A DNA stretch of 64,000 bases from Bacteroides_D sp963546395. GTDB lineage: Bacteria; Bacteroidota; Bacteroidia; Bacteroidales; CAJPTX01. The translations under genes were made by a program, and so were the position numbers. The notes beneath the pieces were generated by a model, which was not told the origin of the DNA, did no database searches, and saw nothing but the letters and a program-made list of their open reading frames with translations. Below are positions 25,380 to 32,921 of this stretch, piece by piece. The DNA lies in contig CAUUMS010000003.1 of NCBI GenBank assembly GCA_963546395.1, forward strand, positions 1 through 64,000. The letters run 5' to 3'. The stretch's first letter is position 1, and every line of letters starts with the position of its first letter.

Positions 25380-25814
25380 GGTACCAGGTATGGGTGCGTC
25401 CTATGCCTAATGTCGTGCTGATGGTGTGAGCTAGAGGAGGTGAGGCTCATCATGCGAAGGTAGCAAACGGTTGCAGAATGCTGGAGAAGCACTCTGTATC
25501 TGTTGGTTGGCCAGACCGAGCATCTCCAAGGGCCGATTAAATCGATACCTGGAGTGGTGAAATGGGGTGGATGTTGGGTGAAGGGAGCATAGCCGGTGAT
25601 GGCACCGATCAGGTTGGTGATGAATGGCGGAATAAGTGCGGTGAATGGGCAAATAATCTCCTTGAAAAAGAGAACGCAGATTGAGTTTCTCCGTAGAATA
25701 AGGGTAGCATGGTGTAGGGTATGCGCTGGTGACGGGCTGATGGCCCTGCGACGAGCGGATTTCTGGCATGCGAATTGGAGTGAGAGAGGTAAAACGTAAA
25801 GTAGGCGGAGCGGT
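25380..25814. other. Divergent intergenic region before the giant repeat gene
   Basis: 435 bases with no credible gene. On the minus side there is a TACCTTCG box. The plus-strand part (25540-25814) looks more A-rich than its surroundings, but I found no clear -33/-7 pair, terminator or repeat for the giant gene. A 67-codon open frame at 25596-25799 lacks recognisable features. Confidence 0.6.
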
Positions 25815-28800
25815 ATGAAAAGAAGAGTATTCGTGTGGTTGTGGCCACTTCTCTTCCTATGCCTAGGTGCGGTGAACGCCCATAATTTGGACGGGCACTA
25901 CCTATTGCAGGGAGAGAAGACCCCCCGACAGTTCTCGGGGAAGGGGTCGTTGCAGGAGGCCCTGCAAGAGATAGACAGGGGGCATAAGCTCAAAATGGTG
26001 CAGGCCATCCAGATCGACAAAGGGTACTTCACCGATGCGGACTGGAACTATCTGTGGAATTGCTACCACGGTAAGGATGCGAGCAAACGGATGGATAAGC
26101 TCACCTCTCTGGTGTTCTTGCCCACGGTTACCTGGGTGGCAGAGGCTCCAGCCCATGCTGGTAATGGGAAATGGAAGGGTCGCCTGGTGCCGGAGCTGCG
26201 CACGGCGCGCTTGGCGAAGCTCAAAGAGGTGGGTCAGGGAACGTTTGCCCTGAGCAAGGTGCTAAACCTGGAGATGCCCGACCTGGAGCGTGCCAAGTCG
26301 CAGGCGTTTATGCTGGGTGACGTGTTCGAGGAGGTGAATTTCCCCAAGCTGAATGAGCTCGGGGAGAAGTGCTTCTGGGAGAGCCGCTTTCTGCGGAAGC
26401 TCTCAACTCCGTCACTGCAAAAGATGCATGGCGATGGCACTTTTGCGGGATGTAAGAGCTTCTCGCTCTGGAAGCTGGGGGCTCAGGTTCCGCAGGGGGC
26501 CGATGAGAGCGACTTCGTGGGCTGCCCAGAGAACCGGTACATTGTGCTGGTAGATGCGTCAGGAGAACCTCTCACAGGGAGTGCGCTACACACAGCTCTC
26601 GCAAAGTATAAGAGTGATAGGGGCTGGAATAATGCCACCCAGAAGTGGCTTGGCTGGAGCCTTGGGGGCAACTACAAGAAGATTACGGTGCTGACAACTA
26701 CAGAGGTGTCGGCAAATACTCAGCCCGTTGAAATGTGCCAATCAGGCCAAGAGGTGGTGATAGATACATGGCCTAAGCAGTTCTGCCGCGTGTCGCAGGT
26801 GACGGTGGAGTGGAAAGAGGGGGGGCAGACCAAGCGTCAGTCTATCGACGTGAACAAGAAGCCGCTCAAGTTCACGATGCCTAACGCCGATGCCACGGTG
26901 CGTGTGGAGACGGTGCGGACGAACCTCAAAATTCGCATCGATGATAAGTGGACGGTGGAAGGCCAAGGGCTTGGCGATGCCAAGTACGTGGCATCCAGAG
27001 ACTATAATGACTCGAAGGATATCCGCATGCGGAAGTTGGAGCTGCTAGACGGATGGTTCACCGAGCAGGATTGGCAACACTTCGGACAGCCGATTTTGGC
27101 CGAATTTATTATTCACCCTGAGATGAACTGGGTGGCTGAGCCGCCGGATCGTCAGGTGAATGGGCCGGACAAGTATTGGTTCTTCACGCGCTCGATGGCG
27201 CATGTACGCCTGTCGAAGGTGCATCACCTGCCGCGCCACTTCCTGCGCGCAGGCAATGACAGCGTTTCGTGGGTGGAGGCTCCCGACGTGACCCATATTG
27301 ACCATTATGCGTTTGAGGAGCTCAAGGCCAAGAACGGGTATATGGCGTTGGCGCTGAATGGGAAGCGCAATCCTCCCACCACGGGTCAGGAGCCTTTTAG
27401 GGAAGTTGTGAAGCCGCGCTTCCTAATGCTGATGGATGCGAAGGGCGAGAAGATGCTCGAGGGGCGTGAGCTGGATGAGGCTAAGAAGAAGTTCCTCGCA
27501 GTAGATGATGGGAATAAGCATGACAGGGAGTGGTTCGGTTGGTTGGTAGACTTCTACCGCGTTACCTGTCTTCCGTCCCAGCATGGCAAAGTGTGGGTGA
27601 AGCAGCCGATGCACGGGTGCGCATTGCAAGGGCATGAGATCTATCTGTCGACGACTCCCGAGGCGGGGTACAAGATGCGCGCTGGAAGCTTGAAGTGGCG
27701 TAAGAAGGGAAGCCAGGACAACTGGAACACCGTCGATGGGAAAACGATGATGTTTACAATGCCGGCCTACGATGTGGAGGTGAAGGCAGAGTTCGATCTC
27801 ATGGCGCTGCATGTGGTCATCGATCCGGAGATAGAGCATGGGACTATTACGGCTGCACCGAATGATGGGCTGCGTGTGGGTCAGGAGGTTCGTCTGACGG
27901 TGGAACCGCATGCTGGCTACAGCCTGGTGGGGAGCTCGCTCTACTACCAGAAGGAGAATGACCTGAACGCTCCGAAGGTGTCGATTGATCCCTCGACGTT
28001 GCGCTTCAATATGCCCGACTACGACGTGAAGATCTTCGCGGAGTTCAAGGGCGAGCTGTACAAGGTGACGGTATGCAGCGGGATAAAGGATGGTACCATT
28101 TTCACGGTGCCGAAGGATAAGGCGGTAGCGGGGAGCGTGGTAGCTGTGCTGAATCAGCCCAAGAGCCAGGATTATCGCTTGGATGCGGGTTCGCTGATGC
28201 TTACCAATAAGAAGACGGGGGTGAAGACTCCTATTGTGAACTCGCAGTTCCAGATGCCGCTGGCTGATGTGGAGGTGTGCGGTAAGTTCGAGAAGTTCAA
28301 GTACGGCACGCTGGCAGTGATTGTGGATCCGACACTGCGCCACGGTTCGATTGTGGCTCAGCCGAACAATAATGTGGCCGAGGGGACGACGGTACACCTG
28401 ACGGTGACTCCGTACGAGGGCTACGATCTCCGGGCTAACACGCTGAAATGGCAGAAGCTCAACTCGCAGTCATGGACTAACGTGACGGGGACATCGTTCA
28501 CGATGCCAAATGCGAGCGTGCTGGTGACGTGCGAATTTACTCCACGCCAGTACCAGATTGTGGTGCTCCCGAGCGAGCATGGGAAGATACATGCGACTCC
28601 GCATCAGAATGTGGCGACGGACACGGATGTACAGGTGTCTGTGGAGCCGCAAGCGGGTTACCGCCTGAAGCCGGGCAGCCTTGCTTACCGCAAGAAGGGC
28701 ACTACGCAGTGGGTGAGCATCGTTGATCGCCACTTCTACATGCCGGCTTCCGACGTGGAGATTCAGGCGGAGTTTGAGACGGATCCTGGCTTCAAGGGCT

Positions 28801-31800
28801 ACCGCGTGATGGTGGCTAGCGATGTGAAGTACGGGGTACTGGAGGCGAAGCCGAGCGAAGGGCTTAAGGGTGGCGAAACGGTGACGGTGACCGATAAGCC
28901 TTACCCAGGCTACTCGCTGGTGCCTGGTAGCCTGAAGTGGCGTGAGCTGCCCGACGGGGAGTGGAAGGCCATCGCTGGGAATACGTTCCAGATGCCGGCC
29001 GCTGACGTTGAGATTACGGCTCAGTTTGCGACCGTTAACCTGCACGTGACGTGGGACAATAACATCGCGAATGGTTCTATCAGTGCGGCCCCGCATGACA
29101 ACGTGGTGGTGGGCCAGCGTATCACGGTGACGGTGAATCCGGAGGCCGGGTATGCATTGGTGCCGAGCGCATTCTACTACCAGAAGGAGAATGAGCCGAA
29201 TGCTCCCAAGGTGCCGATTGACGCCGCGAGCAAGGTGTTCGAAATGCCGGGCTACAGCGTGAAGGTGTTTGCCCAGTTCGCTGGTAAGGAGTACAAGATT
29301 ACGATCTGCAACTCGCTACAACACGGTAGGCTGGCTACCATCCCGGCCGATCGGGCTGCGAAGGGTAGCACGGTGGCTGTACTGTCGAGTCCCGAGAGCA
29401 ACTACGTGCTGGTAGAGGGTTCGCTGGAGTACAGGCCAAACGGCGGTTCTCCGGTTAAGATTCAGGGTGCCAGCTTTGTGATGCCTGAGGCCAATGTTGA
29501 GGTATGCGGTAAGTTTGAGGCTCGCCAGTCGGGTACCTTGTTCGTGTTCATCGATCCGAACACGGCGAAGATGGGTCGCATCGTAGCTGTGCCGAACGAG
29601 AACCTGAATATAGGTCAGCGCGTGAGCATCACCGTGACACCTAATCCGGGTTACAAGTTCAAGGATGGTACTCTGACCTACACTCCGCTTGGTGGAGGTG
29701 GTGTGCCTGCTCCAATCACTGGCAATGCGTTCAACATGCCTAACAAGAGCGTGATGGTGACGGGTAAGTTCGAGGCGTTGTCTATCTACAATGTCTTCGT
29801 GAAGCCTACCGAGCACGGGAAGGTAACTGCCACGCCGAATGCGAATGTGAGTACGGATCAGACTGTGCAGCTCTCCATTCAGCCTGAAGCGGGCTACCGC
29901 CTGAAGGCTGGTAGCCTGAAGTACATCAAGCATGATAACGGTACGGAGTTCGTTCCGATTACAGCTCAGAGCTTCAGCATGCCGCCATTCGATGTGGATG
30001 TATTTGCCGAGTTCGAGGAGGATCCCGATCAGATCGGCAAGGTGGGTCACTGGGTGAAGGTTGCCGATGGTGTGCAGCACGGCACGCTGGTGGCTACCCC
30101 ATCGAATGACGTGAAGAGGGGGACGACCGTAAAGGTAGAGGCTAAGCCTGCGGCTGGTTACACGCTGCGCGCTGGAACTGTGGAGTGGCATACGGTGCCC
30201 AATGGCATCTGGCAGGCTGTGCAGAACGATGAGTTCGTAATGCCATTCGCTAACGTAGAGGTGCGCGCTGAGTTTGAGGCGACGAGCCTGCACGTAACGT
30301 GCGACAATGTTGAGCACGGCACGCTGGCTGCCAACCCGAACACGAATGTGACGGTGGGCGAGCGTATCCGGGTGACGGTGGATCCGGAGATGGGCTACAA
30401 GCTCGTACCGAACTCACTGTACTACCAAGAGGAAGGGAATGCAGCTGGGCCGCATGTTCCTATCGATGAGACTTCCCGTGAGTTCATGATGCCTGGGTAC
30501 AGCGTGAAGGTGTTCGCTAAGTTCTCTGGCCAGACGTTCCAGGTGACCGTGTGCCCGAACATTCAGCATGGTACGCTGAAGACGATTCCAGCCAACAGTG
30601 CCGTTGCGTCGAGCACGGTGAATGTGGTGGCCGAGCCTCAGATGGGGTATGTGGTGAAGCCGGGCTCGTTGCAGTACACGCCGGCTGGGGCCAGTGAGCC
30701 ACGCAAGATCCAGAACAATGCGTTCACGATGCCTGAGGCTAACGTAGAGGTGTGCGTTGAGTTTGCGCCGCCGAGCTTCGGTAACCTCTCCGTGGTGGTT
30801 GACCCGACAGTAAAGCATGGTACGATTGTTGCCATTCCGAATAGCGGCCTGGCGATTGGTGCTGAAGTGACCATCCAGATTGAGCCTCATCGTGGGTATA
30901 AGTTCAAGGAAGGATCGCTGAAGTACCAGATTTTGAACGATGTGCGCTGGTTGGAGATCACGGATCAGAAGTTCAATATGCCTGATTATAGCGTGATGGT
31001 ACGAGGCGAGTTTATACCGCTGAAGTACAACATCACGGTACTACCTTCGGTGAATGGGAAGGTGGAGGCTAAGCCGACGACGGATGTCCCGACAGACCTG
31101 GAGGTGGAGCTGAAGATTACGCCCGAGGAGGGTTACCGTCTGGCTTCGCTACAGTATCGTGAGACGGGGACGACGGGGCCTTGGATTCCGATTGCGGGCA
31201 CTCGCTTTGCGATGCCGCCGCACCATATCGACATCGAGGCTAAGTTTGAGTATGATACCAACCAGACAGGCCATAGGGTTCTGGTAGCCCCGGGTCTTGA
31301 GCATGGTACCCTGGAGCCGCATCCGTCGCGGAATGTGAAGATGGGCGAGATCGTGGCCGTGGTGGTGAAGCCGGATATCGACTTTGAGGTTGTAGAGTCG
31401 AGTCTTGAGTACCGCGTGCTGCCTTCGGGCGATTGGGAGCCGATGCAGGGACGTACCTTCACGATGCCTGACGCGGATGCTGAGATTCGTGCCAAGTTTA
31501 GCGGTGAGGGGAATCGGGTGACATTCGATCCCAACATCCAGCACGGTAGGCTCTCGGCAAACCGTACGCTGAACGTGCCGCTGGATTTCGTGGTTAAGAT
31601 CTCGTACCAGGCCGATCCGCAGTGGGATCTGGATAAGGAGTCGGTTAAGTACCGTATCCTACCTGATGGGGACTGGTTCCCAGTGCAGTCGCTGCGATTC
31701 CTGATGCCTGATGCGTCGGTGGAAGTAACGGGGGTATTTGTACCCGCGGGTAACAGCGTGTACCAGCATAAGGATGTCGTACACGGGAAGATCGTGGCGA

Positions 31801-32717
31801 CCCCATGGGCCAATGTTCCGGAGGGTACGGATGTGGTGTTGGACGTTCAGCCCGATCCTGGGTACTCGTACGATCCTACAAGCCTGAAGATGTCTCGCCG
31901 GTTCAAGGATGAGTGGGTTCCGGTGGACAATGCTACCAAGACGTTCAAGATGCCGAACTACTCGGTGGATGTCACGGCGGTGTTTGCGCCAATCGAGTAC
32001 AAGGTGACGGTTGAACCGGGTATCAGCGGTGGTGTTCTCATCCCAACTCCGACGACGGCCTCGGTGGGCACGACGATAGGTGTGGACTACACGTGTGATG
32101 CTGGCTACGAGCTCGTATCTGGCAGCTTGGCCTACCGTCGTCAGGATTCGCAGGAGTGGATACCGATTCTGGATGGGCGCTTCCTGATGCCTGCGAGCGA
32201 CGTGGTGGTACGCGGTAGCTTCTCGCGCGTGTCGAATGAGCTGTTCGATGTTAACATCATCGTGCAGGGTGAAGGCCGCCTCGAGGTGTACAGCGGAACC
32301 GACCTGATTAATGATGGGATGAAGGTGCCGGGCGGCACGCGGCTCACGATCAATCGTCTCCCGAACAAGGGTTGGGAGCTTGCTAGGCTTACGATCAACG
32401 AGGAGACGTTCAATGATTCGGTGTACGTGGTGCGGAGTTCTACCGAGATAAAGGCCCTCTTCAGCGAGGATAACCTCTCGGCGGTAGAGTCGACGCACGC
32501 CCTGGATGTGTACCCGAACCCATTCACGGGTGAGCTGCGGATAGAGACGACGGATGCTGTGGAGGTTCACATCTTCACCATGGTAGGTCAGGAGGTTTAC
32601 CACGCTCCGCTGGTCAACAAGCAGCTCCAGCTGGGTAGCTTGCCTGCTGGGGTGTACGTCCTGCGGGTGAAGTATGCTGACGGCACGTATGCGATACGAC
32701 GCATCGTGAAACAGTAG
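25815..32717 (+). CDS. Giant T9SS-exported repeat protein (LRR plus divergent InlB-type repeats)
   Basis: 2300 residues. Signal peptide (about 1-22). The N-terminal region has two BspA-like leucine-rich blocks (about 33-215 and 385-540) sharing a WFTEQDW/YFTDADW segment. From about 545 to 2150 there are about 20 repeats of roughly 82 residues with the pattern HG-x-V/I...PN...V...P..GY.L..GSL...F.MP..DV.V.A.F, like divergent InlB B-repeats. The last about 75 residues (from YPNPFTGELRIE to AIRRIVKQ) are a T9SS C-terminal sorting domain, so the protein is expected to be exported through the outer membrane and anchored to the surface. Probable adhesin or structural stalk; the ligand is unknown. 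Transcribed alone, with a strong terminator. Confidence 0.88.
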   Translation: MKRRVFVWLWPLLFLCLGAVNAHNLDGHYLLQGEKTPRQFSGKGSLQEALQEIDRGHKLKMVQAIQIDKGYFTDADWNYLWNCYHGKDASKRMDKLTSLVFLPTVTWVAEAPAHAGNGKWKGRLVPELRTARLAKLKEVGQGTFALSKVLNLEMPDLERAKSQAFMLGDVFEEVNFPKLNELGEKCFWESRFLRKLSTPSLQKMHGDGTFAGCKSFSLWKLGAQVPQGADESDFVGCPENRYIVLVDASGEPLTGSALHTALAKYKSDRGWNNATQKWLGWSLGGNYKKITVLTTTEVSANTQPVEMCQSGQEVVIDTWPKQFCRVSQVTVEWKEGGQTKRQSIDVNKKPLKFTMPNADATVRVETVRTNLKIRIDDKWTVEGQGLGDAKYVASRDYNDSKDIRMRKLELLDGWFTEQDWQHFGQPILAEFIIHPEMNWVAEPPDRQVNGPDKYWFFTRSMAHVRLSKVHHLPRHFLRAGNDSVSWVEAPDVTHIDHYAFEELKAKNGYMALALNGKRNPPTTGQEPFREVVKPRFLMLMDAKGEKMLEGRELDEAKKKFLAVDDGNKHDREWFGWLVDFYRVTCLPSQHGKVWVKQPMHGCALQGHEIYLSTTPEAGYKMRAGSLKWRKKGSQDNWNTVDGKTMMFTMPAYDVEVKAEFDLMALHVVIDPEIEHGTITAAPNDGLRVGQEVRLTVEPHAGYSLVGSSLYYQKENDLNAPKVSIDPSTLRFNMPDYDVKIFAEFKGELYKVTVCSGIKDGTIFTVPKDKAVAGSVVAVLNQPKSQDYRLDAGSLMLTNKKTGVKTPIVNSQFQMPLADVEVCGKFEKFKYGTLAVIVDPTLRHGSIVAQPNNNVAEGTTVHLTVTPYEGYDLRANTLKWQKLNSQSWTNVTGTSFTMPNASVLVTCEFTPRQYQIVVLPSEHGKIHATPHQNVATDTDVQVSVEPQAGYRLKPGSLAYRKKGTTQWVSIVDRHFYMPASDVEIQAEFETDPGFKGYRVMVASDVKYGVLEAKPSEGLKGGETVTVTDKPYPGYSLVPGSLKWRELPDGEWKAIAGNTFQMPAADVEITAQFATVNLHVTWDNNIANGSISAAPHDNVVVGQRITVTVNPEAGYALVPSAFYYQKENEPNAPKVPIDAASKVFEMPGYSVKVFAQFAGKEYKITICNSLQHGRLATIPADRAAKGSTVAVLSSPESNYVLVEGSLEYRPNGGSPVKIQGASFVMPEANVEVCGKFEARQSGTLFVFIDPNTAKMGRIVAVPNENLNIGQRVSITVTPNPGYKFKDGTLTYTPLGGGGVPAPITGNAFNMPNKSVMVTGKFEALSIYNVFVKPTEHGKVTATPNANVSTDQTVQLSIQPEAGYRLKAGSLKYIKHDNGTEFVPITAQSFSMPPFDVDVFAEFEEDPDQIGKVGHWVKVADGVQHGTLVATPSNDVKRGTTVKVEAKPAAGYTLRAGTVEWHTVPNGIWQAVQNDEFVMPFANVEVRAEFEATSLHVTCDNVEHGTLAANPNTNVTVGERIRVTVDPEMGYKLVPNSLYYQEEGNAAGPHVPIDETSREFMMPGYSVKVFAKFSGQTFQVTVCPNIQHGTLKTIPANSAVASSTVNVVAEPQMGYVVKPGSLQYTPAGASEPRKIQNNAFTMPEANVEVCVEFAPPSFGNLSVVVDPTVKHGTIVAIPNSGLAIGAEVTIQIEPHRGYKFKEGSLKYQILNDVRWLEITDQKFNMPDYSVMVRGEFIPLKYNITVLPSVNGKVEAKPTTDVPTDLEVELKITPEEGYRLASLQYRETGTTGPWIPIAGTRFAMPPHHIDIEAKFEYDTNQTGHRVLVAPGLEHGTLEPHPSRNVKMGEIVAVVVKPDIDFEVVESSLEYRVLPSGDWEPMQGRTFTMPDADAEIRAKFSGEGNRVTFDPNIQHGRLSANRTLNVPLDFVVKISYQADPQWDLDKESVKYRILPDGDWFPVQSLRFLMPDASVEVTGVFVPAGNSVYQHKDVVHGKIVATPWANVPEGTDVVLDVQPDPGYSYDPTSLKMSRRFKDEWVPVDNATKTFKMPNYSVDVTAVFAPIEYKVTVEPGISGGVLIPTPTTASVGTTIGVDYTCDAGYELVSGSLAYRRQDSQEWIPILDGRFLMPASDVVVRGSFSRVSNELFDVNIIVQGEGRLEVYSGTDLINDGMKVPGGTRLTINRLPNKGWELARLTINEETFNDSVYVVRSSTEIKALFSEDNLSAVESTHALDVYPNPFTGELRIETTDAVEVHIFTMVGQEVYHAPLVNKQLQLGSLPAGVYVLRVKYADGTYAIRRIVKQ
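27807..29039 (+). repeat. Super-repeat unit A (5 repeats)
   Basis: 411 codons (residues 665-1075) holding five successive ~82-residue repeats in a fixed order of types: LHV...YYQKEN; YKVTVC...VCGKF; TLAVIVDP; YQIVVLPSEHGK; YRVMVA...LPDGEW. The same order recurs in units B and C. Confidence 0.85.
29040..30287 (+). repeat. Super-repeat unit B (5 repeats)
   Basis: 416 codons (residues 1076-1491) repeating the unit A order: LHVTWDNN...YYQKEN; YKITIC...VCGKF; TLFVFIDP; YNVFVKPTEHGK; HWVKVADG...VPNGIW. Confidence 0.85.
30288..31511 (+). repeat. Super-repeat unit C (5 repeats)
   Basis: 408 codons (residues 1492-1899) repeating the order again: LHVTCDN...YYQEEG; FQVTVC...VCVEF; NLSVVVDP; YNITVLPSVNGK; HRVLVA...LPSGDW. 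Three more, less regular repeats follow up to about residue 2150. Confidence 0.85.
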
Positions 32718-32752
32718 AGATTACGCCGGGTTCTCGTAGCCCGCGCAGATTG

Positions 32753-32790
32753 AGAGGGGGGCATGCCAGCTGGTGTGCCCCCCTCTTTTT
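32753..32790 (+). terminator. Terminator of the giant repeat gene
   Basis: An 11-bp perfect stem (AGAGGGGGGCA with TGCCCCCCTCT), a 12-base loop and five T (the first shared with the stem), starting 36 bases after the stop codon. Confidence 0.92.
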
Positions 32791-32802
32791 GCATTCAGTG
32801 GG

Positions 32803-32810
32803 TAACTTTG
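32803..32810 (+). promoter_or_regulatory. Possible -7 box of uvrA
   Basis: TAACTTTG matches TAnnTTTG and lies 111 bases before uvrA, just after the upstream terminator; no -33 element at the right distance. Confidence 0.4.
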
Positions 32811-32921
32811 TAGCCTAGTGGACGAGTGATTGATGCGCTCGATGTGGTAGATTAGAATGAGGGGCTCTGTCGCAGCGTAGGATGGGTGCCCGGAGCGTGA
32901 TGTACTCGGTGGTAATTGTGG

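Noticed and set aside
25600..25680. Possible third copy of the dispersed element (CAAATA...CTTG)
   Set aside because: Only scattered short matches and no end-pairing.
25596..25799. 67-codon open frame before the giant repeat gene
   Set aside because: No domain, no signal peptide, weak start context; likely chance.
27423..32603. Several long minus-strand open frames (up to 333 codons) inside the giant repeat gene
   Set aside because: They are antisense shadows created by the repeats' codon bias and have no independent features.
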